Source: Bacillota bacterium
GTDB taxonomy: Bacteria > Bacillota > Clostridia > Lachnospirales > Lachnospiraceae
DNA length: 63,983 bases
Assembly (NCBI GenBank): GCA_023411555.1
Contig: JAEYOQ010000056.1
Coordinates: forward strand, 1-63,983
Direction of reading: 5' to 3'
Shown: in pieces, positions 53,985 to 63,480 of the stretch
How the letters are laid out: each line of letters opens with the position of its first letter
How positions within the stretch are numbered: position 1 is the stretch's first letter
Made by a program: the position numbers and the translations under genes
Notes under the pieces: model-generated
What the model was told of the DNA's origin: nothing
What the model saw: only the letters and a program-made list of their open reading frames with translations
Database searches by the model: none

Positions 53985-55223
53985 CTATTCTATACGCTTA
54001 AGTCCGTACTTTAGTAATGCTATGGCATCCTCCCAACGGCCAGAGGAGCTTGAATCCATAACTGCACAAACAACCTTACGACCATCTTCCTCTGCGGCTG
54101 CCACCAGACATTTCCCTGCCATAGTACTCGTACCTGTTTTCAAACCGATTGCTTTTGAGTAGTACTGGCCATAACCCTTTCTCACTAATTTATTGGTATT
54201 ATACCAGGTAACATCCTCTCCACTCGGGAATATATTGCGAGAATTTCCCCGATCCGTTATTTCTATAATAAGCTCATTATTTGCCGCTGCCACACCAATT
54301 AACCCCATATCATAGGCTGTGGTATATTGACCAATGGCATCATAGCCATCCGGAGTCTTAAAGCTGCTATTCTTTACCCCAAGTGTCCTAGCCTCTTGAT
54401 TCATAAGCCGGATGAATTCCGCAACTGCCTCTTCCTTCGTTGCTTCTGCTTTCTGTAAGGACTTTCTTCCAACATAGGCAGCTATAGCATAAGCAGCGTC
54501 ATTACCGGAGGGCAGGAGCATCCCTGCCAGCAGATTACGAATCGATAGTATTTGGCCCTGCTTTAGATAGGCAATCGTAGAGCCTGAACCAATCATTGTA
54601 ATCTCATCACCGATGGTTACCTCTTCATCCTCACTACACCACTTCAATGCTACCAGTGAGGTTAACAGCTTTGCCGTACTGGCTGGAAATACTGCCTGAA
54701 GGGCATTTTTATAATAGATAATCTCCTTCGTCTTTGCATCAAACAGGATTGCTGCTTCCGCATCAACAGTCATGCTCGGATTCGAAATATTAAAAGCGGC
54801 CTCCAGCTCACGATCCATAATAATCTCTGGAATATAGGACATGTAGTCGACCTTAGTGCTATCTATAATCAGCTCCGGAGCTACTGCTTTAATCGCAGTG
54901 CTAAAAGTATCTTCTGTATTTTTTTCCTTGATATCATTTTCCTGTGAGCTCACCATCGGTGTCGGAGACAATCCTGACTGCGTATACGCCCCATCATTGT
55001 CACTTGGATTCGTAGTAAGCCAGGGCTCCTGCATACCGATATCCACTGCATTATCGCGGCTAGTAACTTCTGCCCTAGCTATATCCTTGGGGATGTAAGC
55101 TTCTTCCTGAGTGTCTGCATAAGAGTTACCTTCAAGGTTTATAAAATAGGTGGTACCCGCATATAGGCCTGCAATAACCAGACAAGCAAATAATATTAAT
55201 CCCAGTAAACATTTCTTGTTCAT
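53985..55223 (-). CDS. dacA: D-alanyl-D-alanine carboxypeptidase (DacA type)
   Basis: A serine-type penicillin-binding protein that trims the stem peptide of peptidoglycan. The 412 residues have an N-terminal signal/anchor, a Ser/Thr-rich linker (about 30-100), and the catalytic domain: ASTAKL (SxxK), SGNDAA (SxN) and KTGTS (KTG). It lacks the usual full-length C-terminal domain of PBP5. The start at 55223 follows AAGGAG; a frame to 55280 has no signal-like start. Confidence 0.92.
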   Translation of the reverse strand: MNKKCLLGLILFACLVIAGLYAGTTYFINLEGNSYADTQEEAYIPKDIARAEVTSRDNAVDIGMQEPWLTTNPSDNDGAYTQSGLSPTPMVSSQENDIKEKNTEDTFSTAIKAVAPELIIDSTKVDYMSYIPEIIMDRELEAAFNISNPSMTVDAEAAILFDAKTKEIIYYKNALQAVFPASTAKLLTSLVALKWCSEDEEVTIGDEITMIGSGSTIAYLKQGQILSIRNLLAGMLLPSGNDAAYAIAAYVGRKSLQKAEATKEEAVAEFIRLMNQEARTLGVKNSSFKTPDGYDAIGQYTTAYDMGLIGVAAANNELIIEITDRGNSRNIFPSGEDVTWYNTNKLVRKGYGQYYSKAIGLKTGTSTMAGKCLVAAAEEDGRKVVCAVMDSSSSGRWEDAIALLKYGLKRIE

Positions 55224-55303
55224 TGCCTTCTCCTTCATGCTCTGTACAAATATTCCTATCAAACTATTGAAAGGAGACAAAAACTATATCTCCTTTCATT
55301 ATG

Positions 55304-55340
55304 ACAATAGAAAGTGCGCAAAGCGTACTTTCTATTGTTT
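55304..55340. terminator. Hairpin upstream of dacA
   Basis: ACAATAGAAAGT and ACTTTCTATTGT (with GCGCAAAGCG between) make a 12-bp stem. No clear T-run. It lies between the DUF4097 gene and dacA on the minus strand and could be the DUF4097 terminator. The same kind of AAAGTGC hairpin occurs at 1972-2010 and near 63370. Confidence 0.4.
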
Positions 55341-55435
55341 CGCTATCTAAGAAGCTTACAAGGCTTGCTTCCTAGAATTATTCTTTCTTAATTTTAATAT
55401 TTGTATACGAGGAATGCAACAACTTTTGATGCTAA

Positions 55436-56290
55436 CTATTCGATATCTATACGTACATTTCCGACACCACCATCTACCTCGATGGAATGCTCTGCAAAGC
55501 GATTGGTCTGATTAAGCTCATCTATCTTCTTCCCATTGACACGTACAGTTCCCACGCCGGAATCGATATCCAAATTATAGTCATCGATATCACCGGTAAG
55601 CTCTAGCTCCACTTCACCCACACCACAGTCAAAGCTATTCTCTTCAAGAAGGACCCCGCTAATATACACATTGCCTACGCCACAGCTAAATTTAGTATCC
55701 TTAAAAGTAACATTACCAAGGCTGATTGATCCGACACCACCCTCAACCTTTACCTTATCTGCGATCAAATTCCTACCGTTGATATTCCCAGCTCCAGCAG
55801 AGATATATAGATATTCGGTAGAGAAATCCTCAAGATTCACCGCTCCGGCTCCCGTATTAATTCTTACCTCTTCTGCAACGAAATCTTCAGGAACATAAAT
55901 TGTAATCTTGGACTTTGGGTTGTTAATACCTTTAAAATCAACCCCCCAGAGCTGAAAACCGGATTCATTGTCACTAACTATCAGTGTACCTTTGCCGTCT
56001 ACTTCGGCCTTAAAACCTTCTAAAACATTACTTCCCTCGACCCGGAAGGTATCACCTACCCTAATACCTAGCGTTCCGGTAGCATTATCTATGTTCAGAC
56101 TTCTGACCCCACTAAAGGTCTCATCAAAATCGACCGTCTTGTAATCATGATTGTTCGATCGAAATCTTGAGCCTGAAGTAAAGGTCACTATTCCATGCAC
56201 AATATTTACCATGAAGGAAATAATACCGATTGCAAGAAAGACCGCTAAGGCAATCGCACAATACTTAATTACTCTCTGGGCACTATTCAT
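55436..56290 (-). CDS. DUF4097 family protein with N-terminal membrane anchor
   Basis: The 284 residues have one N-terminal helix (about 10-35) and then a repeating beta-structure with many Gly/Asn/Val turns, for example NIDNATGTLGIRV, RINTGAGAVNLEDF, YISAGAGNINGRN and GGVGSISLGNV. This is the right-handed beta-helix pattern of DUF4097. Such proteins are usually linked to envelope stress systems. Its start overlaps the stop of the LiaF-like gene (ATGA), so they are coupled. Confidence 0.85.
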   Translation of the reverse strand: MNSAQRVIKYCAIALAVFLAIGIISFMVNIVHGIVTFTSGSRFRSNNHDYKTVDFDETFSGVRSLNIDNATGTLGIRVGDTFRVEGSNVLEGFKAEVDGKGTLIVSDNESGFQLWGVDFKGINNPKSKITIYVPEDFVAEEVRINTGAGAVNLEDFSTEYLYISAGAGNINGRNLIADKVKVEGGVGSISLGNVTFKDTKFSCGVGNVYISGVLLEENSFDCGVGEVELELTGDIDDYNLDIDSGVGTVRVNGKKIDELNQTNRFAEHSIEVDGGVGNVRIDIE

Positions 56291-57033
56291 TTAATATCGA
56301 TACCTCCAAACATACAGGTAGAATTCAGATAGATTGTAGGAGCTGCCGCATCTACGGCCTGTGCATGCTTAATACTTACACCGCCAAATACCGGAACATT
56401 ACTTACCTTTACCTTTACTCCATCCGGAAGATAGATATCAATTCCACCAAAAATTGCAGAAGCATTAATCTCTATATCACAGGTAATTTGAGCATCTCTT
56501 AAGTCTAATACAACGGCACCAAAGCTCGCATTAAGATTAGCCCCATAGAAGGGCTCAGTGATATGAACATGGCTACTTTTAAATATTGCACTGTAATCAC
56601 AATCGCCGGCATTCCCATAACCGGTCCTGTTCGAACCCTGACTATAACCATTACTGCCGCCATAACCGCCTTTTCCATCGGCATTATAGGTATACTCTCC
56701 ATAATCTATTTTCTTACGAAAATTCCCCTGAAACAATATGCGAATACCGACGAGTATCAGAATTGCCGGTATAAGCAGTCTCCAGATATTGAAGTTAAAA
56801 TCAATCCAGTAATTCATCAATAGTAATACACCAATGATAAAACCAACGGTGGATCCGGTAGAAAATCCTGACTGAAGCATACTGATAAAACAGGGTACGA
56901 TGATAAATAATGTCCACCATCCATCAAAGAACAGACGAAAATCCCAGAAATCCATTACATCTCCGGCAATTCCTATACCAACCACTATAAAGAATAAACC
57001 CCATAACACATTTGACAATTTGTTCCTCATCAT
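56287..57033 (-). CDS. LiaF-like envelope stress protein
   Basis: The 248 residues have four N-terminal helices (about 8-105) and a C-terminal extracytoplasmic or cytosolic domain (about 150-248) of the LiaF C-terminal type: FGAVVLDLRDAQI, then IFGGIDIYLPDGV and VFGGVSIKHA. In Firmicutes LiaF inhibits the LiaRS two-component system, but no liaRS genes are in the window. A Gly/Asn/Tyr-rich linker lies between the two parts. The start at 57033 follows GGGAGG by 5 bases. Confidence 0.82.
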   Translation of the reverse strand: MMRNKLSNVLWGLFFIVVGIGIAGDVMDFWDFRLFFDGWWTLFIIVPCFISMLQSGFSTGSTVGFIIGVLLLMNYWIDFNFNIWRLLIPAILILVGIRILFQGNFRKKIDYGEYTYNADGKGGYGGSNGYSQGSNRTGYGNAGDCDYSAIFKSSHVHITEPFYGANLNASFGAVVLDLRDAQITCDIEINASAIFGGIDIYLPDGVKVKVSNVPVFGGVSIKHAQAVDAAAPTIYLNSTCMFGGIDIK

Positions 57034-57420
57034 CAATTCCTCCCAATTAATTGAATTATTAATTGCATCCATTATTACATATATTGGGTTACGTTTATGC
57101 AACCATCATACTTCATATAACGAGTAACTTCAATCAATAACTTCAATATCTAATCATTTTAATCTCTTTTTAACCATATATGATATCTTCAAACAAATGG
57201 TCTATTTCTGACTTAATCTACCTCGTTATAAGCATCCTTATATTCCCATGTCTTCGCCTTATTTTCCCATGTCATAATGTGGGCGCTTTCATCAGGATTT
57301 ATTATATTAATTTTTCATAAAATTGTTGTAATCACCTCCAAAACCTAGTAGACTTTTATGTGTCGGAACACCACTCCGTCAGATTCTGTCCACAGACAAA
57401 GAAAGCTACGAGGTGATTTT
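57034..57420. other. Intergenic region between LiaF-like and DUF1538 genes
   Basis: AT-rich, with a direct repeat TTCCCATGTC near 57244-57273 but no clear gene or promoter. GAGGTGAT at 57410-57417 is the ribosome site of the DUF1538 gene. Confidence 0.4.
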
Positions 57421-59001
57421 TTGAACAATCCATTACTTACAAAACTTAAGGAAGCTCTAGTATCTGTGCTTCCTGTCACTGCAATCGTTTTAATCTTGAA
57501 TTTTACAATTGCATCCCTACCAATCTATATCATAGCACTGTTTCTTACCGGTTCCCTTCTACTCATTATAGGAATGTCATTGTTTACTCTTGGTGCTGAC
57601 ATTTCAATGATGGTACTGGGTGAGCAAATCGGCTCCTTTCTGATCCGCTCCCGCAAACTCAAACTAATAATCGCTTCTACCTTTATTATAGGAGTATTTA
57701 TTACAATAGCGGAACCAGACTTAAAGGTTTTAGCCAAGCAGACTCCCGCTGTCCCGGATACATTATTAATCCTTGCCGTTGCTATCGGGGTGGGAATTTT
57801 CCTGGTATTATCGTTCTTAAGAATATTGTATCAGATTAAGTTTTCTTATCTGTTGATTGGTCTTTATGCCATTGTTTTTATATTGGCCATCTTCACCCAT
57901 GAAAACTTTTTAGCTGTTGCCTTTGATTCCGGAGGTGTTACTACCGGTCCCATTACGGTGCCATTTATTATGGCCCTTGGTCTTGGTCTTGCATCTGTCC
58001 GTGGTGATAAAACAGCCGAAGAGGATAGCTTTGGATTAGTTGCCTTATGTTCGGTAGGACCGATAATGACTGTCTTAATTCTGGGAACCTTTTTCAACTC
58101 TTCCTCTGGTAATTATTCATCCATCACGACTCCTGTGGTAAATAGTCTGTACGAAGTTATCATCGCATTTGTACATGCGCTTCCGGAGTATGGAAAAGAG
58201 GTATTAATGGCATTACTGCCTATCATTGTAATATTTATTCTGTTCCAGTTGTTTGCACTACGCCTGACGAAACGTATCCTGCTAAGACTTACTTCCGGTA
58301 TCATCTATACCTTTCTGGGTCTAGTACTCTTCCTGACTGGAGTAAACGTAGGCTTTATGCCTGTCGGATACCTATTAGGTATCAAACTGGTGGATAATTC
58401 ATTTGCTTCATTGCTTATTCCCCTTGGAATGATCATTGGCTACTTTATCGTAGCCGCTGAACCTGCTGTTCATGTGCTAAAGGAACAGGTGGAGAATATT
58501 ACAGATGGTAATATTACTGGTAAATCGATGGGGCTCAGTCTTTCCATCGGCGTTGCTATCTCGGTTGGTCTTGCTATGTTTAGGGTTCTTACAGGTATTT
58601 CAATCTGGTATCTAATTCTTCCAGGTTATGCCATTGCTTTAATCTTAACCTTTTTTACACCCTCGTTATTTACCTCCATCGCCTTTGATTCTGGTGGTGT
58701 TGCCTCGGGACCGATGACAGCGACCTTCCTCCTTCCCTTCGCAATGGGAGCAACGACGGCAATCGGAGGTAATGTACAGACAGATGCCTTTGGGATCGTC
58801 GCCATGGTGGCTATGACTCCATTAATTACAATCCAATGTCTTGGTATTGTATATCGCATAAAATCTCGAAATCTTGTGCAAGAAGATGCAATCCCCCTTG
58901 AGGAGGAGTATATAATAGAGTATAATGTCAGCAGTATCACCGAGAATTTAATTCAACCTATACAGGAGGATAATTATGATCGCCCAGACAATGAATTGTA
59001 G
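57421..59001 (+). CDS. DUF1538 membrane protein, two homologous halves
   Basis: The 526 residues contain about 12 helices in two homologous halves of the DUF1538 family. Each half has the signature AFDSGGV(T/A)(T/S)GP(I/M)T, at about 177-189 and 420-432. The two copies probably line a translocation pathway, as in other inverted-repeat transporters, but no substrate is established. The start is TTG at 57421, set by GAGGTGAT just upstream; a frame to 57358 would lack a site. It overlaps the PII-like gene by 26 bases. Confidence 0.8.
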   Translation: MNNPLLTKLKEALVSVLPVTAIVLILNFTIASLPIYIIALFLTGSLLLIIGMSLFTLGADISMMVLGEQIGSFLIRSRKLKLIIASTFIIGVFITIAEPDLKVLAKQTPAVPDTLLILAVAIGVGIFLVLSFLRILYQIKFSYLLIGLYAIVFILAIFTHENFLAVAFDSGGVTTGPITVPFIMALGLGLASVRGDKTAEEDSFGLVALCSVGPIMTVLILGTFFNSSSGNYSSITTPVVNSLYEVIIAFVHALPEYGKEVLMALLPIIVIFILFQLFALRLTKRILLRLTSGIIYTFLGLVLFLTGVNVGFMPVGYLLGIKLVDNSFASLLIPLGMIIGYFIVAAEPAVHVLKEQVENITDGNITGKSMGLSLSIGVAISVGLAMFRVLTGISIWYLILPGYAIALILTFFTPSLFTSIAFDSGGVASGPMTATFLLPFAMGATTAIGGNVQTDAFGIVAMVAMTPLITIQCLGIVYRIKSRNLVQEDAIPLEEEYIIEYNVSSITENLIQPIQEDNYDRPDNEL

Positions 59002-59671
59002 TATGTTGATTCTGGTCACCATCATTGACTATAGCCAAATTGAAGTGGCAGAAGAACATTACCGTCATTATGGTATTCCCATTAATATCGTGACCCACGG
59101 ATATGGTGCAGCAAAACCGGAACTTTATAATATGTTAGGCTTTGGAGAGCATAAAAAAGCCATATTCCTTAGCCTTATTACCTCGAATATGGCTCATACG
59201 ATTCTCGAGAAGCTCACCCTTGATTTTCACTTGAATACACCGGGTAAAGGAATAGCATTTACCCTTCCTATTAATAGCATAAGTAATATTTTAAGTAAGT
59301 TATGTATGAATTCTGATAGAAGCATACCGATAGAAAGCGAGGATAAGTCAATGTCTCAGATTGAGGAACACGATCTCATTCTTACAATAGTAAACCACGG
59401 GTATTACGACCAGATTATCGAGGCGGTCAGAGCAGCTGGTGCCAGGGGTGGAACTCTTCTTCATGGAAGAGGTGTAGCAAATGAGGAAACTGCTAAGTTT
59501 CTTGGTATAACACTTCAACCAGAAAAGGATATCCTCCTTATTATCGTTTCTCATAAGATCAAGCAGCAGGTTATGGAAAGCATTAATAAGGCTGCAGGTA
59601 TCTCAACCAATGGCCAGGGTATCTGTGTCTCCTTACCAGTCAATTCAGCATTAGGACTCCTGCCAGACTAA
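58976..59671 (+). CDS. Double PII-like regulator linked to DUF1538
   Basis: The 231 residues appear to have two ferredoxin-fold PII-like domains (about 8-105 and 130-230). Each has a DLILTIV/MLILVTI first strand and a VTHGYG... or LLHGRGVAN T-loop-like segment; the KGIAFTLPINSIS and QGICVSLPVNSALG ends of the two halves are alike. PII proteins bind nucleotides and regulate membrane transporters, so it probably gates the DUF1538 protein, whose gene overlaps it. AGGAGG lies 6 bases before the start. Confidence 0.8.
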   Translation: MIAQTMNCSMLILVTIIDYSQIEVAEEHYRHYGIPINIVTHGYGAAKPELYNMLGFGEHKKAIFLSLITSNMAHTILEKLTLDFHLNTPGKGIAFTLPINSISNILSKLCMNSDRSIPIESEDKSMSQIEEHDLILTIVNHGYYDQIIEAVRAAGARGGTLLHGRGVANEETAKFLGITLQPEKDILLIIVSHKIKQQVMESINKAAGISTNGQGICVSLPVNSALGLLPD

Positions 59672-59700
59672 GGCCACTGCATAATATTCTCCCCTTTATT

Positions 59701-61410
59701 CTATGTCCTTAGCGCATCAGCACGCAAAATATCAAATACATTGTAGATATCCAGAACGCCGTAGCCCCAATCCCTATTTGGATAGGTCTGAGTCGGGCTA
59801 CGGCTGGCTCCACGGATTAGGAACTTTTTGACCTCCACAGAATCAATTCCCGGATAATTACTATAGACTATTCCCCATTCCAGTAAGATCGCTGTTACTC
59901 CTGCCGTATGAGCTGCTGCAGCACCGGTTCCGGAGACATTCGCAAACCCATGACTCAGTGTCGGAGCAAGAACATTAACTCCAGGTGCCCCAAAATCTGG
60001 TTTTATCGTATCTATCCTGGTATATCCTCTGCTAGCTCTTTGATAAAGGTTGCCATTAATCGGATTATAGGCTGTCACAGTGATTGGTGTAAGGCTATTA
60101 CCTGGTGATGTAATGGTTGTGTATGGATCCGACTGAATAAAATAAGTATTCTCTGATATAAAATCACCCATCGGCAGCCATATATGGAAGCTTCCTTCCA
60201 GATCTCCCCTTGTATAAACCTGAAAACGCCAAATTCCCGGAGTCGGTGATAGAAACCGCATTAAGATCAACTGATCTCCGGTCTGAGACTCTATCAACTG
60301 ATAATCAACAAAAATTCTTGTTCTTTCAAAAACAAAGCTTATCTCCCGAGATACACTTAGCGCTGCTGTTATTCTTGGTATATACTCCCCTGCGGGAGAT
60401 AGCATATCAATGGAATAGGTATTCGGCGCAGTTCCCCATAGCTCCATGGTAAAACCCGGTTCATTTTCTCCAACATTCAACTCAACTGTGCTATATCCGA
60501 TCTGTTGATCCACTCGGCCAAAGAAATGCCGTCGCATATTCCCTTCATTTCCTGCCGCAATACTGATGGTAACACCCGGAAAATCTCCCCCGACCGATAA
60601 CATACTGCTTAATGAGTCTCTTCCATCATGAGATCCTTGAGAGGAACCTAGTCCAATGCATATCGCGACCGGTTTCTGCAATCGCCTAGCTACCTCAACC
60701 ACATATTGTGTTGCCCACATAATATCATTTTCCTGATAAGCCACTACTCCCTCCGGTATCACATAGAACTCTCTCAGAGCCTGCTTTGCCTGTTTTAGCT
60801 TGACAACAATCAGTTCTGCATCAGGTACCACACCACTAAAATTACCTTCTTCATCTTCAGAACCGGCTGCGATGCCTGCAAGCATCGTACCATGACCATT
60901 CTCATCCACACTCGGAACGATAGAGTATGGGTCTATACTATTTAATGCCTGATTTATATCCTCCGCTAGATACTCGGTTCCAAAGTTGGTTATGTCCGGA
61001 AATCGATCACCCTCAATGGTCTGATCCCAGATAGCCGCTATTTTTGTTGTTCCATCGCTTCGAAGAAATACCGGATTCGTATAATCAATTCCGGTATCGA
61101 TGATACCCACCAACACTCCGGCCCCCCGTAGATTAAATACCGGGATACGGCGCAGCCTCGTGATACCTGAAGCCTCTAGGCTTACCTCGCTATTCAACCC
61201 ATAACAGGAAGGGAGGACAGAATAGCCAAATACACTGATCGTACGTCCTGACAGCTGGGATACCGGAACATAGACAATCGCAAAACGAGTATTCATTATA
61301 TGTACAACCGCATCGGTAAACTGCTCGAAGATCCTTGGATTCTGGTTGTACTCAATTATGAAGTCTGTATACTCATTGCTTGTTATTCTTCTTCTCTCGT
61401 CTTCTGTCAT
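59701..61410 (-). CDS. Csp-type subtilisin pseudoprotease (catalytic Ser replaced by Gly)
   Basis: The 569-residue protein has a prodomain of about 90 residues and an S8 subtilase domain. Asp105 (IIDTGID) and His173 (NGHGT) are in place, and the oxyanion Asn is in AAGNEGN. At the nucleophile the family GTSxA reads GTGAA, so residue 496 is Gly (codon GGT). It should therefore be inactive. The same positions in the gene at 61494-63197 carry Asp105, His173 and Ser496. Csp proteases act in spore germination, where C. difficile uses inactive CspC and CspA as signalling partners. It follows the active copy by 83 bases in the same direction. Confidence 0.85.
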   Translation of the reverse strand: MTEDERRRITSNEYTDFIIEYNQNPRIFEQFTDAVVHIMNTRFAIVYVPVSQLSGRTISVFGYSVLPSCYGLNSEVSLEASGITRLRRIPVFNLRGAGVLVGIIDTGIDYTNPVFLRSDGTTKIAAIWDQTIEGDRFPDITNFGTEYLAEDINQALNSIDPYSIVPSVDENGHGTMLAGIAAGSEDEEGNFSGVVPDAELIVVKLKQAKQALREFYVIPEGVVAYQENDIMWATQYVVEVARRLQKPVAICIGLGSSQGSHDGRDSLSSMLSVGGDFPGVTISIAAGNEGNMRRHFFGRVDQQIGYSTVELNVGENEPGFTMELWGTAPNTYSIDMLSPAGEYIPRITAALSVSREISFVFERTRIFVDYQLIESQTGDQLILMRFLSPTPGIWRFQVYTRGDLEGSFHIWLPMGDFISENTYFIQSDPYTTITSPGNSLTPITVTAYNPINGNLYQRASRGYTRIDTIKPDFGAPGVNVLAPTLSHGFANVSGTGAAAAHTAGVTAILLEWGIVYSNYPGIDSVEVKKFLIRGASRSPTQTYPNRDWGYGVLDIYNVFDILRADALRT

Positions 61411-61493
61411 CCGATATCACCTCCAACTTGTATCTCTGTCCGAATATCCTATATCACTCCTCTTGCTTTTTGAGGCATAATGTATTGAATTTC

Positions 61494-63197
61494 CTAGGTC
61501 CCACTTGCCCTTAATGTATCAAAAATATTGTAGATATCTAGTATCCCATAGCCCCAGTCTCGGTTCGGATACTGGATATCGAGTTCCCGTCTTGCTCCGC
61601 GAATCATGAAGATCTTCATATCCACTGTATTGAAATTAGGTTGATTTCTCCGAACAACGGCCCACTCAAGCATCATTGCAGCCACTCCTGTGGCATGTGC
61701 GGCACTGGCACTGGTTCCTGTCACCCTAGCAAAGCCTTGCTCCGGCGTCGGAGCCAGAATGTTGACTCCCGGTGCAGCAATTTCCGGCTTAACCACTCCA
61801 ATTCTGGTATATCCCCTGCTTGCGTTTAAGTAAAGACTATCATCCTCTATATTATATGCAGTTACTGTAATTGGTACTCTCGCATTTCCCAAGGACAAAA
61901 TTGTTGTATATGGATTAGAACGTATAAAGTAGGTATCGTCCGAGATAAAATTCCCCATTGGAAGCCATGCATTAAAGCCCGTTGCCAGGATTCCTCTCCC
62001 ATAAACTCCAATTCGCCATATTCCTGGACTTGGATTCTTTAATCGGATTAAGATAAGCTGATCTCCGCTTTGTGATTCAACAATCTGATAATCTATAATA
62101 ATCTCGGTCCGATCAAAGATGAAGGTAATATCTCTGTTCTCATCCAGACGCGGTATAATCTGAGGCACATATTCCCCGGACGGACTTTGAATATCGATTG
62201 AAAATACTCCTGGAGAGTTTCCCCATATCTCCATAGTGAAGCCAGATTCATTCTCTGCGACGGAGAGCTCTATGGTATCCTTACCGACATTTGGATCAAT
62301 GACCCCCAGAAAATGTCTTCTGGCATTTCCCTCATTTCCCGCGGCAACCAAAAAGCTATAGCCAATCCTTTCAGCCTGTAGTGAAAGATAACTGCTCAAG
62401 GTACCTCGTCCATCATGAGCTCCCTGGGAGGTTCCTAGGGCAATACACACAGCCATAGGGCGATTTAAATTGACTGATACCTGTAAGATATAGTCGATGG
62501 CAAATAAGATATCATTTTCCTGATAACAGGGCACATCCTCAGGTACCAGAAAGAATTCACGAAGGTAACGCTTTGCTTGCTTTAGCTTCACCACAACCAG
62601 CTCTGCATCCGGAGCAACTCCGGAAAAGCCACTATCGGGTACTTCATTCCCTGCTGCAATACCGGCTATCATGGTGCCATGACCGATCTCATCGGTAACT
62701 GGTACTATGGATAGAGGGTCTTCGCTTTGTAACGCTTCATTGATCTGTTCTCTGCTGTATTCTGTCCCATAATAGGTGTCCGCAGGATAATTGTCACTGA
62801 TTATAGTTTGATCCCATATAGCAGCGATTTTAGTGGTACCATCTGCATACCGAAAGATAGGATTCCGATAATCAATACCCGAATCAATGATACCGATCAG
62901 CACACCCTGACCGCGAAGATTTAGATTTGGTATATTCCGAAGGCGGATAATACCGGATGCTTCGAGACTCGCCTCGCTAATCAAGCCAAAAAGAGATGGC
63001 ATTACTGAGTATCCTAACTGCACAATTGTATTGGTGGTTATCTGGGAAACCGGGATATGTACTACAGCATTAAAGAAATTGATGATATGTACTGTAGAAT
63101 CCCGATATAGATTTAAAATATTCTCATCTCCGCTATATGTAATCAAAAGATCTGCATAATCCTCGCTGTAGATCCTATCAATATCCTGATTTGTCAT
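61494..63197 (-). CDS. Csp-type subtilisin-like serine protease
   Basis: A 567-residue S8 protease with prodomain (about 1-90) and an intact triad: Asp105 (IIDSGID), His173 (IGHGT), and Ser496 (GTSAS), plus the oxyanion Asn in AAGNEGN. It resembles CspB, which in spores activates the cortex hydrolase SleC at germination. It has no signal peptide, like other Csp proteins. It is followed by the inactive paralogue at 59701-61410. Confidence 0.9.
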   Translation of the reverse strand: MTNQDIDRIYSEDYADLLITYSGDENILNLYRDSTVHIINFFNAVVHIPVSQITTNTIVQLGYSVMPSLFGLISEASLEASGIIRLRNIPNLNLRGQGVLIGIIDSGIDYRNPIFRYADGTTKIAAIWDQTIISDNYPADTYYGTEYSREQINEALQSEDPLSIVPVTDEIGHGTMIAGIAAGNEVPDSGFSGVAPDAELVVVKLKQAKRYLREFFLVPEDVPCYQENDILFAIDYILQVSVNLNRPMAVCIALGTSQGAHDGRGTLSSYLSLQAERIGYSFLVAAGNEGNARRHFLGVIDPNVGKDTIELSVAENESGFTMEIWGNSPGVFSIDIQSPSGEYVPQIIPRLDENRDITFIFDRTEIIIDYQIVESQSGDQLILIRLKNPSPGIWRIGVYGRGILATGFNAWLPMGNFISDDTYFIRSNPYTTILSLGNARVPITVTAYNIEDDSLYLNASRGYTRIGVVKPEIAAPGVNILAPTPEQGFARVTGTSASAAHATGVAAMMLEWAVVRRNQPNFNTVDMKIFMIRGARRELDIQYPNRDWGYGILDIYNIFDTLRASGT

Positions 63198-63480
63198 ATC
63201 TTCCTCTCCATTTCATAATATGGTACTATAACGTGGGTATGCTTTAAATGTATTCAAAAATGCTTAATAAGGATTTTTTATATACATTCTTCACTTTATA
63301 ATTATATAGACTTATTAGAAAATATATTATCTGAATTTGCATATATGCGGCTATCTTCACGCAAGCAATGGAAAGCACTTCGCGAACTTCTTTATAACAC
63401 AAAAAAAGAGTAATTGTATTCGCCATAACTCAAGGATTATCGCGAATGCAATTACTCTCTAAAATTTATCTTTAATCTAA
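63198..63480. other. Gap between rplT and the Csp gene
   Basis: It contains the rplT terminator and a short hairpin around 63370 (GGAAAGCACTTCGCGAACTTCTTT). No gene is seen. Confidence 0.4.
63400..63458 (-). terminator. Terminator of the rpmI-rplT operon
   Basis: AGAGTAATTGTATTCGC (63407-63423) pairs with GCGAATGCAATTACTCT (63442-63458) in a 17-bp stem with one mismatch. Seven T follow on the minus strand. Confidence 0.9.
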
